The notes below the pieces were generated by a model. That model was given only the letters and a program-made list of their open reading frames with translations. It ran no database searches and had not been told where the DNA came from. From Dongshaea marina (GTDB lineage: Bacteria > Pseudomonadota > Gammaproteobacteria > Enterobacterales > Aeromonadaceae), in the NCBI RefSeq assembly GCF_003072645.1, contig NZ_CP028897.1, positions 1,935,658 to 1,999,657 of the forward strand: a DNA stretch of 64,000 nt, in the 5' to 3' direction. Below, piece by piece: positions 24,539 to 34,624 of the stretch. Position 1 is the stretch's first letter, and every line of letters starts with the position of its first letter. The position numbers and the translations under genes are program-made.

Positions 24539-26277
24539 TGGGCGGAGCGATTGGTCGGTTATTTAGTTACTGTCGCGGGCAGAAGCGCCTGTTGTTGTGG
24601 GGAGGCGGGTTACTTCTCATCGCTACCGTCGGGGAGGTGACCGGCCCCATTCTGATCAAGATATTTATCGATGATTACCTGACCCCGATGAAGCTTGAAC
24701 GCAGTCCGCTGCTGTGGCTGACCGTCGGCTATTTGGTGTTGAAATTGATGACGGCTTTTAGCTCCTGGCTCCAGTCTATCCTGTTTAGTCAGGCTGCGGA
24801 AAATATCGTGGTGTCGATTCGAACTGAGGTTTTCACAACCGCGATACAGCTTCCCGCCAGTTACTATGACAGGGCCCAGACAGGTCAGCTGCTCTCGCGG
24901 ATCACCAATGATACCCAGGCGATCGTGACCTTCTATCAGCAGGTGATCAACACCTTCTTACAGCACTCAGTGCTATTAGTGGGGACCCTGGTGGCGATGG
25001 CGCTGCTCGATTGGCAGATGATGCTGATCTGTTTTGTGATGTTACCGCTGCTGATCCTGGTGATGATGATCTATAAGCGGCTCAGTGCGCCGATTTTTCG
25101 AAAAGTCCGGGCTCTTCTCGGGGATATCAACGCACGGGTGAGTGAGTCCCTGCAGGGTATCGAGGTGATTCGCTTGATGGCTCAGGAGCAGCGATTTAGC
25201 AGTGAATTCAGCGAGCTCAATGACAGGCACCGGCTGAGCCGGATGCGTAGCATCAAAATCGATGGTCTGCTGCTAAGACCCCTGGTCGATCTGGTAAAAA
25301 TATTTGCGACCATAGGTTTGTTGTGGCTGTTTGTCACTCCCGAACTGTCGGGTGGGATCAAGGTTGGTGTCCTGTACGCCTTTTTGAGTTATTTGGGCCG
25401 GATGCTTGAGCCTGTGATTGAGATGATGAGTCAGTTTAGTCAGCTTCAGCAGTCCGCTATCGCCAGTGAGCGGGTGTTTGCCCTGATGGATGAAGCTGTC
25501 GAGAGCGACTCAGGCCAGCCCCTGGAGTCTATTGAGGGGCGGGTTGACTTCAAAGCGGTGAGCTTTGCCTATCAGGAGCCAAGCTGGATCTTACAGGGGG
25601 TTAGCTTTTCGCTGGAGCCCGGCAAGATGCTGGCGATCGTCGGTCAGACCGGCTCCGGAAAATCGACTATCATCAGTCTGCTGATGGGTTTTTATCCTTT
25701 TCAACATGGTGAGATCTCAATCGACCATCAGTCTCTGGGGAGCGTTTCCAGCCAGTCTCTTCGAAGACAGGTTGGTCTGGTGCAGCAGGATCCTTTCATC
25801 TTCAATGCAACCCTGGCGGATAATATCAGTCTCAAGCGTGATGGGATTGATGAGGCTTGGATCTGGAGGGCTTTAGAGCGGGTACAGCTAGCAGAGTACG
25901 TGAAGAGCCTGCCTGAGGGGCTGCAAACCCAAATGGATGCCGGTGGAGCGAACTTCTCGGCCGGTCAGCGTCAGCTACTCTCCTTTGCCAGGGCTCTGGT
26001 CACTGAGCCAAAATTGCTGATCCTGGATGAGGCGACCGCCAGTGTCGACAGTCAGACTGAAGCGGCACTGCAGCGTATCCTGAGTGAGCTTCGCCAGCAA
26101 TGTACCCTGCTGGCGATTGCTCATCGATTGTCCACCATTAGCGATGCCGATGAGATCATCCTGCTCGCTCACGGTGAAATTGTGGAGCGGGGCAAGCACC
26201 TTGAGTTGATGGAGCGCGAGGGCCACTACGCCAACCTCTACCAGATGCAACAGGGGCTGGTAAATGGCGGTGGCTAA
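24535..26277 (+). CDS. mdlB: ABC transporter, permease-ATPase half, MdlB type
   Basis: The 580-residue half-transporter has an N-terminal six-helix domain, then Walker A GQTGSGKST, Q-loop VQQDPFIFNATLADNI, Walker B KLLILDEATASVD with the catalytic Glu, and the H-loop AHRLST. The signature motif is shifted to FSAGQRQL, a normal variant for MdlB. Together with mdlA (ATGA-type overlap) it makes an asymmetric exporter with one full ATP site. Confidence 0.9.
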   Translation: MMGGAIGRLFSYCRGQKRLLLWGGGLLLIATVGEVTGPILIKIFIDDYLTPMKLERSPLLWLTVGYLVLKLMTAFSSWLQSILFSQAAENIVVSIRTEVFTTAIQLPASYYDRAQTGQLLSRITNDTQAIVTFYQQVINTFLQHSVLLVGTLVAMALLDWQMMLICFVMLPLLILVMMIYKRLSAPIFRKVRALLGDINARVSESLQGIEVIRLMAQEQRFSSEFSELNDRHRLSRMRSIKIDGLLLRPLVDLVKIFATIGLLWLFVTPELSGGIKVGVLYAFLSYLGRMLEPVIEMMSQFSQLQQSAIASERVFALMDEAVESDSGQPLESIEGRVDFKAVSFAYQEPSWILQGVSFSLEPGKMLAIVGQTGSGKSTIISLLMGFYPFQHGEISIDHQSLGSVSSQSLRRQVGLVQQDPFIFNATLADNISLKRDGIDEAWIWRALERVQLAEYVKSLPEGLQTQMDAGGANFSAGQRQLLSFARALVTEPKLLILDEATASVDSQTEAALQRILSELRQQCTLLAIAHRLSTISDADEIILLAHGEIVERGKHLELMEREGHYANLYQMQQGLVNGGG

Positions 26278-26480
26278 CCGCTGCGTTGCGCAATTGCCTG
26301 GCCGCGGGCAGCGGGAAGAGAGTATTGCTTGTCCAATACCCTCTTCACTCCCAAGGGCACCCGATATTTGCTTCATCCTCATGCTTCATCAGATTCACTA
26401 GCTTGCAGACAGAACGTCCCTGTTCTGGCTGCGCTTCAATCACATCCGTGTGATTGATACGTTCATCAACAATGAAGCCT

Positions 26481-26772
26481 TCGGCGCAAATAGACGGGGC
26501 CCAAATCCCAATCAGTTAGCTCAGTGATGATATCAATAATGTTTCTCTGTTCTGACTTCAGATCTGAAACAGAAAACTTCAAAGACACAGAACCTTTGGT
26601 TTCAAATCGAAGAGAGATAGTTTGATCCCCCATGAGCGAGCGCCGAGGTGAAACATAGAGGATTGGAGTTGAGCAACAGGACGTTGCGAAAGCGTAGCCA
26701 GACCATGGAAGGTCTGTCTACGTGGTGCTTCAATCATCAGGTGAACCGAGGATTAAGCGAGGTCCGGGGCGC
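26481..26772. repeat. Direct repeat, copy 1 (292 bp)
   Basis: It is almost identical to 27107-27398 at a constant offset of 626 bases, with only a few substitutions and no gaps. On the minus strand it can encode MGDQTISLRFETKGSVSLKF followed by SDLKSEQRNIIDIITELTDW, which looks protein-like. The frame has no ribosome site and stops soon after. Confidence 0.85.
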
Positions 26773-27106
26773 GAGGGGATTGCAAAGGGGAAAGGCGTTT
26801 GCCCCTTTGCTCGCTGTCGGGCGACCCCGACATTCATGCAGCGTAGCTGCAGATTAGCCGTACGCAGCACAACCAATGATGGTGATTTGACTTGCGGTCA
26901 GCTTAATTTGTGCCTGCGGCACATTTGCCCGGCCGCGGGCAGAGAGTATTGCTTGTCCAATACCCTCTTCACTCCCAAGGACACCCCGGTATTTGCTTCA
27001 TCCTCAAGTTTCAAATTCGCAGAGGTACAGGCAAACAGTACCTCCATGTACTGATTGTCTTTTCGTGGCATCCTTGCCACTCACCCTTTGCTCCTACTTG
27101 AAACCC

Positions 27107-27398
27107 TCGGCGCAAATAAACGGGGCCCAAATCCCAATCAGTTAGCTCAGTGATGATATCAATAATGTTTCTCTGTTCTGACTTCAGATCTGAAACAGAA
27201 AACTTCAAAGACACAGAACCTTTGGTTTCAAATCGAAGAGAGATAGTTTGATCCCCCGTGAGCGAGCGCCGAGGTGAAACATAGAGGATTGGAGTTGAGC
27301 AACAGGACGTTGCGAAAGCGTAGCCAGACCATGGAAGGTCTGTCTACGTGGTGCTTCAATCATCAGGTGAACCGAGGATTAAGCGAGGTCCGGGGCGC
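27107..27398. repeat. Direct repeat, copy 2 (292 bp)
   Basis: Second copy of 26481-26772. The possible minus-strand start codon of copy 1 is changed here (CAT to CGT on the plus strand), and the frame runs on into a different tail with WDLGPVYLRRGFQVGAKGEW. A related tail occurs at 39368-39480. This suggests that the copies are decaying fragments. Confidence 0.85.
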
Positions 27399-27714
27399 CC
27401 CGGGAGATGCAAGAGGGTGCGGGCGGGCGCACCTTCTTGCCTGTCGCCTGTCGCCGGTCAGCACCGGCATGCAGCGTAGCTGCAGATTAACCGTACGAAG
27501 CACAACCAATGATGGTGATTTGACTTGCGGTCAGCTTAATTTGTGCCTGTGGCACATTTGTCCGGCCGCGGACTGCGGGTCAAGGGAACTTGCTCACCCA
27601 GTCCCCCTAACAACCCCGAGGGTGTCCCCCGATTCGCATATTTCCTCAAAATCATTTGCTCCTTGACGGTTAGGAAACTCAAACCTTGTGCAGTAGTGGT
27701 GCAAAGAAAGCACT

Positions 27715-27756
27715 CAGATAAGCGGTATAGATATTAACGCTATAGCTACTTATCTG
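27715..27756. terminator. Long imperfect hairpin
   Basis: CAGATAAG and CTTATCTG, with an inner GTATAG/CTATA pairing, form a long stem just past the end of the 33-codon frame at 27762-27863. A weak TTTCTTT tract follows on the minus strand. Confidence 0.4.
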
Positions 27757-27761
27757 GTTTG

Positions 27762-27863
27762 TTATGCGATAGCTTCTAAAGCATAAGCGATCCCGATCCA
27801 GGCTGATGCCCAGCTGGTTAAGCACCATAATACCTGACCCAGAGTTTTCTCACTGCGACACAT
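27762..27863 (-). CDS. Possible 33-residue membrane peptide
   Basis: An ATG at 27863 is preceded by GGGGGA 6 bases upstream and opens 33 codons. The product is polar at first (MCRSEKTLGQ) and then hydrophobic (VLWCLTSWASAWIGIAYALE). A hairpin follows. It is small and unconfirmed, but has a start signal that most random frames lack. Confidence 0.35.
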   Translation of the reverse strand: MCRSEKTLGQVLWCLTSWASAWIGIAYALEAIA

Positions 27864-28046
27864 ACTCAATCCCCCAATAGATATCTGACAACGTCCGTAT
27901 ATTTGATAAGCAAATCACACCTGTCCGACACTATGGGAGTAGCTAAGGGTTGGCCTTGATCTCAATCAAAAATACCCCACATGTAGGGAACGTTCCCGTC
28001 GTTGTGTAAATTTAAGCGAAACAGGGGCCCCTTCAGGCATCTGGTG

Positions 28047-28520
28047 TTAACTTTCCGCTTCGGTCTCGGGGCTTTGGTTACCCTCTTCAGTCATCTGCCG
28101 TTGGTAACTTTCGGGAGCGTAGAGAGTTGGTCGCTTGTTGGCCGGATCGGTGGAGGATTTGCCAAAGTAGTGCACCGCCCGGTATACCCACCAGGCGCGA
28201 AGCCGTGACATTCCGTCTTCGAGGCACTGCTGCTGTAACAGCCTGTCTGCATCCTCTTTACAGTTGGGGGGCAGAAGTTGCTCGCGCATCAGTTGATAGA
28301 GGGCATCGTGAACCAGGGAGCCACGCATGAAGTTTTGGGTATCCAGGGTCGGGCCCGAGGGGCCATCCCAGGCATAACCGGCCTTAATCAGCAGCTCACC
28401 CTCTGTCGACAGGGTAATATATCGGGTGTTGATAGGCTGCTCGGGATTGAGCCCGATCTGTAGTGAGTAATCCCGGCTGAGTTGATACTTGTAGCCCTTC
28501 TTGTAGGCAATCCCTTGCAT
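28047..28520 (-). CDS. DUF1353 family protein
   Basis: The 157-residue soluble protein has the DUF1353 core AGYAWDGPSGPTLDTQNFMR, then SLVHDALYQLMRE with a conserved HD. The family is common in phages and prophage-like regions and has no firmly known function. The C-terminal 40 residues are polar and probably disordered. It stands alone; nothing else here looks phage-derived. Confidence 0.8.
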   Translation of the reverse strand: MQGIAYKKGYKYQLSRDYSLQIGLNPEQPINTRYITLSTEGELLIKAGYAWDGPSGPTLDTQNFMRGSLVHDALYQLMREQLLPPNCKEDADRLLQQQCLEDGMSRLRAWWVYRAVHYFGKSSTDPANKRPTLYAPESYQRQMTEEGNQSPETEAES

Positions 28521-28647
28521 ACAGCCTCCTGTCCCTGAGAGCTGTGATATCTATAGAGAGTTTAGCGGCAATTTGCTTCTCAGACAGGCATGATCCTTCA
28601 TGCTTTGCTGAGAAGGCAAGGGTAAACCGATTTGGCGCTAGGCGGGA

Positions 28648-29450
28648 TTATTTGCCCTGCTGATAAGGATCCAGGGCTGCTATGGTCTGGATGATCCGCT
28701 TGGACTCTTCGTTATCCTTAAAGCGCAGGATCAGCCGTGCGATGTGGCGCACCCAGTGAAAGCGCTTGTGTAGCTTGAGTGCACACAGCCATGCGCTATC
28801 GGGGGCCAGATCGCGCCAGTTACAGATCGCCTGGCCGATCGCCTGGGGATCGACCTTGGGTGCACGAAAGAACTCATTGAGCAGGATCAGAAAGTCGCGG
28901 GCCATCACCGCCGGGGTGGGGTTATCCACATACTCTTCTAAGTCCAGAAAACAGACGGTGTGCGCTTCATTGCAGGTGATGTCCCGCAGCGCAGGGCGGC
29001 CATGGGCGACCCCGGCACGGTGCAGGCTGCCCAGTGCCTGCATGGTTTGCTCCATCCAGTAACCCGGGTTATCCCCCCGTTCCAGCTCATGCTGCAGGTT
29101 TTTCCCGCCATCCAGGGTGATCATCCAGCTATCCCCCAGGCCGCTAAATTGACCACCGGCATCTGCGCTTTTCCTAAACGCAGCAGCACATCGCGCTCCT
29201 TCACCAGCCGCTCTTCGGCCGCAAGATCGACATTTGAGGCCAGAAGTTTGCTACCGAGCAGCGGACGGATCCATTTTCCAAGGGTATGCCAGAAGGTTTT
29301 TTCACTGGGCACCGCCTGCTTGAGCCAAAAGCGTTGTCCCGCGATATCCCGGCTGGAAACGGACTCTGGATTTTGTGAGCGCCATTGCTCTATCAGGCTA
29401 GGGGTCAACGCAGAACGATATTCGGTGGCTATCTCACAGACTTGGCTCAT
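28648..29450 (-). pseudogene. RIO/InaA-like lipopolysaccharide-type kinase, frame broken
   Basis: Two overlapping frames (29121-29450 and 28648-29124) together form one protein of about 267 residues. The first half has WLKQAVPSEKTFWHTLGKWI and the second has MITLDGGKNLQHEL, the catalytic-loop-like HGRPALRDI and a metal-binding-like FLDLEEY. This is the pattern of small kinases near LPS genes. Adding one G to the run of five at 29133-29137 (C on the plus strand) joins them as NLAAWGDSWMITLDGG. This is either a genuine frameshift or a homopolymer error. Substrate unknown. Confidence 0.75.
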
Positions 29451-29915
29451 AGATTGGGTTCTTATATCTCTTGATGGGGCAGATGCGATCCGCTGATTTT
29501 AACGACTTCTTCAGTGGCCCGCAATCTGGCGGCTGAAATCCCGGGACTTGATGATGTCGCCGGGTCTGTGGTTGGTGATATCTCATCTTTTTGTGTCTCA
29601 AAATCCAAAGAAATGACTCATTTGAGTGGGGGAGGGAGACACAAAAATGTAGTATGAGCCACTTTTATGTAGCTTATTTTGATTTGAAAAATAAATCATA
29701 TGATTGACAATCTTCTCTTTCTGATTAAATATCTGCCCGGTAGGTTGTTATAGCCGGGCCGTCAGGGCCGTTTGTATCTATCAAATGAGAAGAGTGTTAG
29801 TCTGGATGAGTCAGGTTTGGTATCAAGGAAGAGCTGAGCATGATGGTGGGAGTACCAAGGGTGCCCTGTGACCGGACAAGCCTCTCTTCTGAATGGAAAA
29901 TAATGAGGAGAATCT
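29451..29915. other. 465-bp gap upstream of the RND operon
   Basis: AT-rich DNA between the divergent kinase remnant and the efflux operon. It must hold the RND promoter, but no regulator site could be named. No credible gene was seen; the open frames on either strand lack ribosome sites. Confidence 0.6.
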
Positions 29916-31022
29916 ATGCTGCAAACAGGAGTAAAGCGCACCTTGATCGCGGGGGCATTGTGCGGGCTCATCACCTTCAATGCCTATGCACTTGATATGG
30001 ACATGAAGGCCACCAATGACAATGCGGTGACAGTGGCCACGGTGCAGGCCGAAAAGGTCCCTTTTACCAAAACCATCATAGGCCATCTGGTCTCTCCCGA
30101 TGAGGTGAGTCTGATCGCCCGGGTGGGTGGTTTTATCAAAGCCAAAGATTTCACCGATGGTGGCTTTGTCCATAAGGGGCAGCTCCTGTATCAGTTAGAG
30201 GAGCAGCCTTACAAAGCTGAGGTTGAGCAGGCGAAGGCCCAGCTGCAAAAGCAGGAGTCAGAGCTTGCCAACGCCAAGCTGAGTCTCAAGCGTCAGGCGC
30301 GGCTTCTGAAGAAGGGTTCGACCTCTCGCGAGGCGTACGATAATGCGCTGAACGATCAGAAAAAGGCCGAGGCGGATCTTCTCAATGCCCAGGCCGATCT
30401 TGAGATTGCCCAAACCAACTTTAGCTATACAAAGATCACCGCTCCCTTTGACGGGCGGATGAGCTTTGCCAAATACAGCGTAGGCAACTACGTGGATCAG
30501 AGCAGTCAGCCTCTGGCAAGCATAGTGCGCATGGATCCCATCTATGTGGACTTTAATCCTTCCGAGACTCTTTATGTTGCCAACCAGGCGGGTAAAGACT
30601 CTTTCTCTAACGTAACCCTCAAGTTGAAACTCTCGACCGGAGCCGTCTATCCCGAAACGGGCAAGATCATTGCGGTCGATAACAGCGTCGATTCAGGAAC
30701 CGGAACCATTGCCGTACGGGGAGAGCTGGCGAACCCGGATCACAAGCTGCTGCCCGGCCAGTATGTGCAGGTGATGCTTGAAAAGAGTGCGGCCAATAAA
30801 TCCCTTCTGATCCCACAGCGAGCGGTGGTGATGGGCAGCCAGGGCGCCTATGTCTGGGTGATCAAGGCCGATCAGCATGTTGAAAGACGCCCGGTTGAGC
30901 TGGGGATGCCCCATGGTAAGCAGGTTGTGGTCACACAGGGTCTCAAAGCGGGAGAGCAGGTTGTCACCACCGGCTTGCAGCAGCTGGACCCTGCGAAGAA
31001 AGTGCTTATTAAGCAGCCCTGA
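29916..31022 (+). CDS. RND efflux periplasmic adaptor (membrane fusion protein)
   Basis: The 368-residue AcrA/MexA-like adaptor has a signal peptide ending near AYA (residue 25) and no lipobox. A split lipoyl domain follows, with a coiled-coil hairpin (about 95-165, AEVEQAKAQLQKQESELANA), then the beta-barrel TKITAPFDGRMSFAKYSVGN and the membrane-proximal domain. It joins the inner-membrane pump to an outer-membrane channel. AGGAG precedes ATG 29916. The pump gene follows 38 bases on; no outer-membrane channel or local regulator gene is present. Confidence 0.92.
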   Translation: MLQTGVKRTLIAGALCGLITFNAYALDMDMKATNDNAVTVATVQAEKVPFTKTIIGHLVSPDEVSLIARVGGFIKAKDFTDGGFVHKGQLLYQLEEQPYKAEVEQAKAQLQKQESELANAKLSLKRQARLLKKGSTSREAYDNALNDQKKAEADLLNAQADLEIAQTNFSYTKITAPFDGRMSFAKYSVGNYVDQSSQPLASIVRMDPIYVDFNPSETLYVANQAGKDSFSNVTLKLKLSTGAVYPETGKIIAVDNSVDSGTGTIAVRGELANPDHKLLPGQYVQVMLEKSAANKSLLIPQRAVVMGSQGAYVWVIKADQHVERRPVELGMPHGKQVVVTQGLKAGEQVVTTGLQQLDPAKKVLIKQP

Positions 31023-31060
31023 GTTTGATCTGTTATGAATAAACCAAAGAAGGATTTCGC

Positions 31061-34000
31061 ATGATTGGTCATTATTTTATAAAAAGACCCAAATTTGCGT
31101 TCGTTATCTCAATCGTCATCATGATTGCCGGCCTGCTCTCTATCTATGCGCTGCCGATCACTCAATATCCGGATATCACCCCACCGACCGTGGTGGTGAC
31201 GACTTCCTATCCGGGAGCCAATGCAGAAACGGTGCAAAAGACAGTGATCCAGCCCCTGGAAAATGAGATCAACGGGGTGCCGGGGATGCTGTATATGTCA
31301 TCGGACAGCTTCAACGACGGTAGTGCCTCGATCACTGTCACCTTTAAGACCGGCTCAGATAATGAGCTTAATACGGTCAATGTGCAGAACCGTGTCTATG
31401 CCGCGATGGCCAAGCTTCCCGATGAAGTGGTGAATAACGGGGTGTCGGTCAGTAATAAGTCGACCGATATCATGGCGGTGATTTCGCTCTCTTCACCGAA
31501 TAAAACCTATGATGAGATCTACCTCAATAATTATGCGACCAACCATATCGCCAACGATCTGTCGCGGATACCCGGGGTGGGTTCACTTAAGGTGTTCGGG
31601 GATAAAGATTACGCGATGCGTATCTGGCTCAATGCTAATAAGCTCGCCTCTTTAAACCTGACCTCACAGGATGTGGCCAACGCGATTCGTGAGCAGAATG
31701 TGCAGGTTGCTGCGGGGAGCATAGGTGCTCAGCCCTCGGGGCCACAGCAGCAGATGATGTACACGGTGCAGACCCAGGGACGTCTCAGCAGTGTGAAGCA
31801 GTTTGAAAATATCATCATCAAGACCCTGCCCAGTGGGGCGACCATTCGCGTGAAAGATGTGGCCCGGGTCGAGCTCGGAGCCAAGAGCTATGACTCGGTT
31901 GGTAACCTGGGGGTTGGGGATAAAGAGCCCGCGGCCCTGATGATCATCAACCAGCAGCCGGGAGCCAATGCCCTTAAGACCATCAGCCAGGTGAAGGCCG
32001 AGATCGCCAAGTTTAAGCAGACCATGCCGTCCGATATGAAGGTTTCGCTCTATTATGATGCGACCAAGAATGTCGAAGAGTCTATCTATGAGGTGATCGG
32101 GACCCTGATTGAGGCGGTGATCCTGGTTGTGGTGGTGGTGTTCCTGTTCCTGCAGAGCTGGCGTGCGGTGCTGATCCCGACCATCACCATTCCGGTGGCC
32201 CTCATCGGTACCTTTGCGGTGCTGCTGGCGATCGGCTACTCCATTAACCTGATTACATTGTTTGGTCTCATTCTGGCGATCGGGATCGTGGTCGATGACG
32301 GGATCATCGAGATTGAAAACGATAACCGCCTGATGGCCGAAGAGGGGTTAAGTCCCAAGGAGGCGGCTTACAAGACGGTGACCCAGGTGACGGGGCCAAT
32401 TTTGGCAACCACCGCTGTGTTAATGGCGGTATTTCTGCCGGTGGCCTTCTTCCCGGGGCTGACCGGTGAGATGTATCGTCAGTTCTCGCTGACCATAGTG
32501 ATTGCTGTGGTTTTGTCATCAATCAACGCCCTGACTCTGAGTCCGGCGCTATGTTCCTCCATCCTGCGTCCGCCACAGGAGCAGAAACAGATCAAATTCT
32601 TTGTCTGGTTTAACCGGGGCTTTGACTGGCTGCGCGATAAGTATGGATTGACGGTTGCCTATCTTATTCGGCGCCTGCTGCTGGCCTCTATGCTGTTTGG
32701 GGTGTTGCTGGTAGCTTCGGGCTGGATGTTCCATAAACTGCCCAGTGGTTTCATCCCGATGGAAGATACCGGTAAGTTCATGATCAACATCGAGCTGCCA
32801 CCGGGCGCAGCCCTGCCACGGACCAAGGAGGTGGTCAAAGAGGTGGGCGAGATCCTGGAGAAAACCCCGGGCGTTAGCCATTTCATGAGCATGACAGGAT
32901 ATAGCGGCTTAACCAGCTCCTACTCCAGCAATACCGCTTTTATGATCGTGGTGCTGGATGACTTTAAGGATAGAGAGGGATTCGACAAGATGTTGTTCCC
33001 GATCATCATGAAGCTGCGGGGTGAGTTCGCCCATATCAAGGGCGCCAATGTGATGCCCTTTATGCCGCCTTCGATTCCGGGCTTGGGTATGACCGATGGC
33101 TTTAACTTTGTCATTCAGGATACCAGCAACGGTTCACCGCAGCAGTTGGCGGAGGTGACGGATAAGCTGGTGAAGGCGGCGATGAAGCGCCCCGAGATAA
33201 GCTTTATTATGAATACCTTTAACACCAATGTGCCCAGCCTGCAGGTGGATGTAGACCGACAGAAGGCCAAGGCGCTGGGGGTGAAGATCACCGATATATT
33301 CTCGGCTCTGCAGGACAATCTGGGGTCAACCTATGTCAATGACTTCAACAAGTTTGGTAACAGCTATAAGGTCATTTTGCAGGCGGGGATCCCATATCGC
33401 AGCACCATCAATAATATTGGTGAGCTGCAGGTGCGCAACGATAGCGGCAAGATGGTGCCTCTGAGTACCCTGGTGACGGTCAAGCGCATTGAGGGCCCCA
33501 ATATGCTGCAGCGTTTCAATATGTACTCCTCGGTGACCCTCAATGGTATGGCCGGAGCGGGATACAGCTCTGGCCAGGCGATGGCGGCGATGGAGCAGGT
33601 GGCGAAACAGGTGCTGCCTAAGGGCTATAAGTACCGCTGGACCGGCATGTCCTACCAGGAGCAGCAGGCTGGCAACAAGGTGATCTATATTTTCGCCATC
33701 TCGCTGCTCTTCATCTATCTGTTCCTGGTGGCCCAGTATGAGAGCTGGATGATAGTACTGGCGGTAATGTTTGCGGTTCCGGTGGCTGTGTTTGGTGCCG
33801 TGGTGGCCCTTTTTGGGATCAACCAGGTGCTGCCGCTTATCAACAACAACATCTATGCGCAGGTCGGGATGGTCCTGCTGTTTGGCCTTGCCACCAAGAC
33901 GGCGATCCTGATCGTTGAGTTTGCCAAGGTGAGCCGGGAGGAGGGGATGTCAATCATCCAGGCGGCCCGCCACGCGGCTCATCTGCGCTTTAGAGCCGTG

Positions 34001-34252
34001 GTGATGACAGCGCTGGCCTTTATCCTCGGAACCTTCCCGCTGGTGATTGCCACCGGGGCTGGCATGATGAGTCGTCGCTCCATAGGTATGGTGATCTTCG
34101 GTGGGATGATCTCGGCGATTATCATAGGGACGGTATTGATCCCCGTGTTCTATGTGATTTTCCAGAAGATCATTGAGCGCTTTAGCAAAAGCCCGGTGGA
34201 GTCGCTTGAGGATCACTCCTCGAAGGAGCAAGCCGACAAGCCTGCTAAGTAG
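31061..34252 (+). CDS. RND multidrug efflux pump, HAE1/AcrB family
   Basis: The 1063-residue pump begins with the typical first helix (FIKRPKFAFVISIVIMIAGL) followed by LPITQYPDITPPTVVV. The proton-relay aspartates are in IVVDDGIIEIEN and the relay lysine in GLATKTAILIVEFAK. The central signature PVAFFPGLTGEMYRQFSLTI is also present. It works with the upstream adaptor as a drug/proton antiporter. A strong terminator follows, so this is a two-gene operon. Confidence 0.95.
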   Translation: MIGHYFIKRPKFAFVISIVIMIAGLLSIYALPITQYPDITPPTVVVTTSYPGANAETVQKTVIQPLENEINGVPGMLYMSSDSFNDGSASITVTFKTGSDNELNTVNVQNRVYAAMAKLPDEVVNNGVSVSNKSTDIMAVISLSSPNKTYDEIYLNNYATNHIANDLSRIPGVGSLKVFGDKDYAMRIWLNANKLASLNLTSQDVANAIREQNVQVAAGSIGAQPSGPQQQMMYTVQTQGRLSSVKQFENIIIKTLPSGATIRVKDVARVELGAKSYDSVGNLGVGDKEPAALMIINQQPGANALKTISQVKAEIAKFKQTMPSDMKVSLYYDATKNVEESIYEVIGTLIEAVILVVVVVFLFLQSWRAVLIPTITIPVALIGTFAVLLAIGYSINLITLFGLILAIGIVVDDGIIEIENDNRLMAEEGLSPKEAAYKTVTQVTGPILATTAVLMAVFLPVAFFPGLTGEMYRQFSLTIVIAVVLSSINALTLSPALCSSILRPPQEQKQIKFFVWFNRGFDWLRDKYGLTVAYLIRRLLLASMLFGVLLVASGWMFHKLPSGFIPMEDTGKFMINIELPPGAALPRTKEVVKEVGEILEKTPGVSHFMSMTGYSGLTSSYSSNTAFMIVVLDDFKDREGFDKMLFPIIMKLRGEFAHIKGANVMPFMPPSIPGLGMTDGFNFVIQDTSNGSPQQLAEVTDKLVKAAMKRPEISFIMNTFNTNVPSLQVDVDRQKAKALGVKITDIFSALQDNLGSTYVNDFNKFGNSYKVILQAGIPYRSTINNIGELQVRNDSGKMVPLSTLVTVKRIEGPNMLQRFNMYSSVTLNGMAGAGYSSGQAMAAMEQVAKQVLPKGYKYRWTGMSYQEQQAGNKVIYIFAISLLFIYLFLVAQYESWMIVLAVMFAVPVAVFGAVVALFGINQVLPLINNNIYAQVGMVLLFGLATKTAILIVEFAKVSREEGMSIIQAARHAAHLRFRAVVMTALAFILGTFPLVIATGAGMMSRRSIGMVIFGGMISAIIIGTVLIPVFYVIFQKIIERFSKSPVESLEDHSSKEQADKPAK

Positions 34253-34277
34253 AGGCTCTTGGCAGTGAGCTCAAATT

Positions 34278-34308
34278 AAAAACCGCCTCTGGACAGAGGC
34301 GGTTTTTT
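34278..34308 (+). terminator. RND operon terminator
   Basis: AAAACCGCCTCT-GGAC-AGAGGCGG followed by TTTTTT, 25 bases after the pump stop codon: a 12-bp stem with a full T-run. Confidence 0.95.
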
Positions 34309-34390
34309 GAATGGTGCAGCCGTGAGGTGCTGCTTATTCGGGGGCTGACTGGTTTGGAGCAGAACTTACACCAATCAGAAGAGGGAGAAC

Positions 34391-34591
34391 TTAGCTGGTT
34401 GCTTCGGCATCGGCTGTCCAGTCGACCTGCTGCTGCTTGAACAGCTTGGCCAGCTCGGCGCGTAGCTCTTTGACCCGGGTGTTGAGTTGCTGATAACGCT
34501 CCTCATCGGCACCATGCCAGTGATCACGCTGTTGCTCGGTTTCTTCTAAAGAGCGTAACAGCTGCTGGATCTTAAGTTCGATCTCTTCCAT
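34391..34591 (-). CDS. Small coiled-coil protein (66 aa)
   Basis: The 66-residue protein is almost all helical heptads (IELKIQQLLRSLEETEQQRD, VKELRAELAKLFKQQQ). A strong AAGGAGG lies 7 bases before ATG 34591, and a perfect 15-bp hairpin sits in its leader. No family was recognised; it may be a small partner or scaffold protein. Confidence 0.65.
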   Translation of the reverse strand: MEEIELKIQQLLRSLEETEQQRDHWHGADEERYQQLNTRVKELRAELAKLFKQQQVDWTADAEATS

Positions 34592-34624
34592 GTAACAACC
34601 TCCTTGGTTTTAATAAGGTTTACT

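Larger units (their letters stand above)
26397..27650. repeat. Mosaic, hairpin-rich intergenic repeat region
   Basis: This gene-free stretch after mdlB is built from short modules that recur here and at 36900-39760 and 44950-45060. Modules include GAGCGAGCGCCGAGGTGAA (26633, 27258, 38796, altered at 38288), a block ending in TCCGGGGCGC, and small hairpins. Hairpins with a loop of the form ANGGAN lie at 26410-26427, 26437-26456, 27036-27053 and 27065-27080 (minus strand) and at 26699-26716 and 27325-27342 (plus strand). Others are GTGCC-TGC-GGCAC at 26910 and GTGCC-TGT-GGCAC at 27543. Short open frames across it are not supported by ribosome sites. Confidence 0.75.

Noticed and set aside
26648-27666. 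Paired plus-strand frames beginning MKHRGLELSNRTLRKRSQ in the direct repeats
   Set aside because: Both copies are the same because the DNA is repeated; there is no ribosome site, and they run through hairpin modules with a composition unlike nearby genes.
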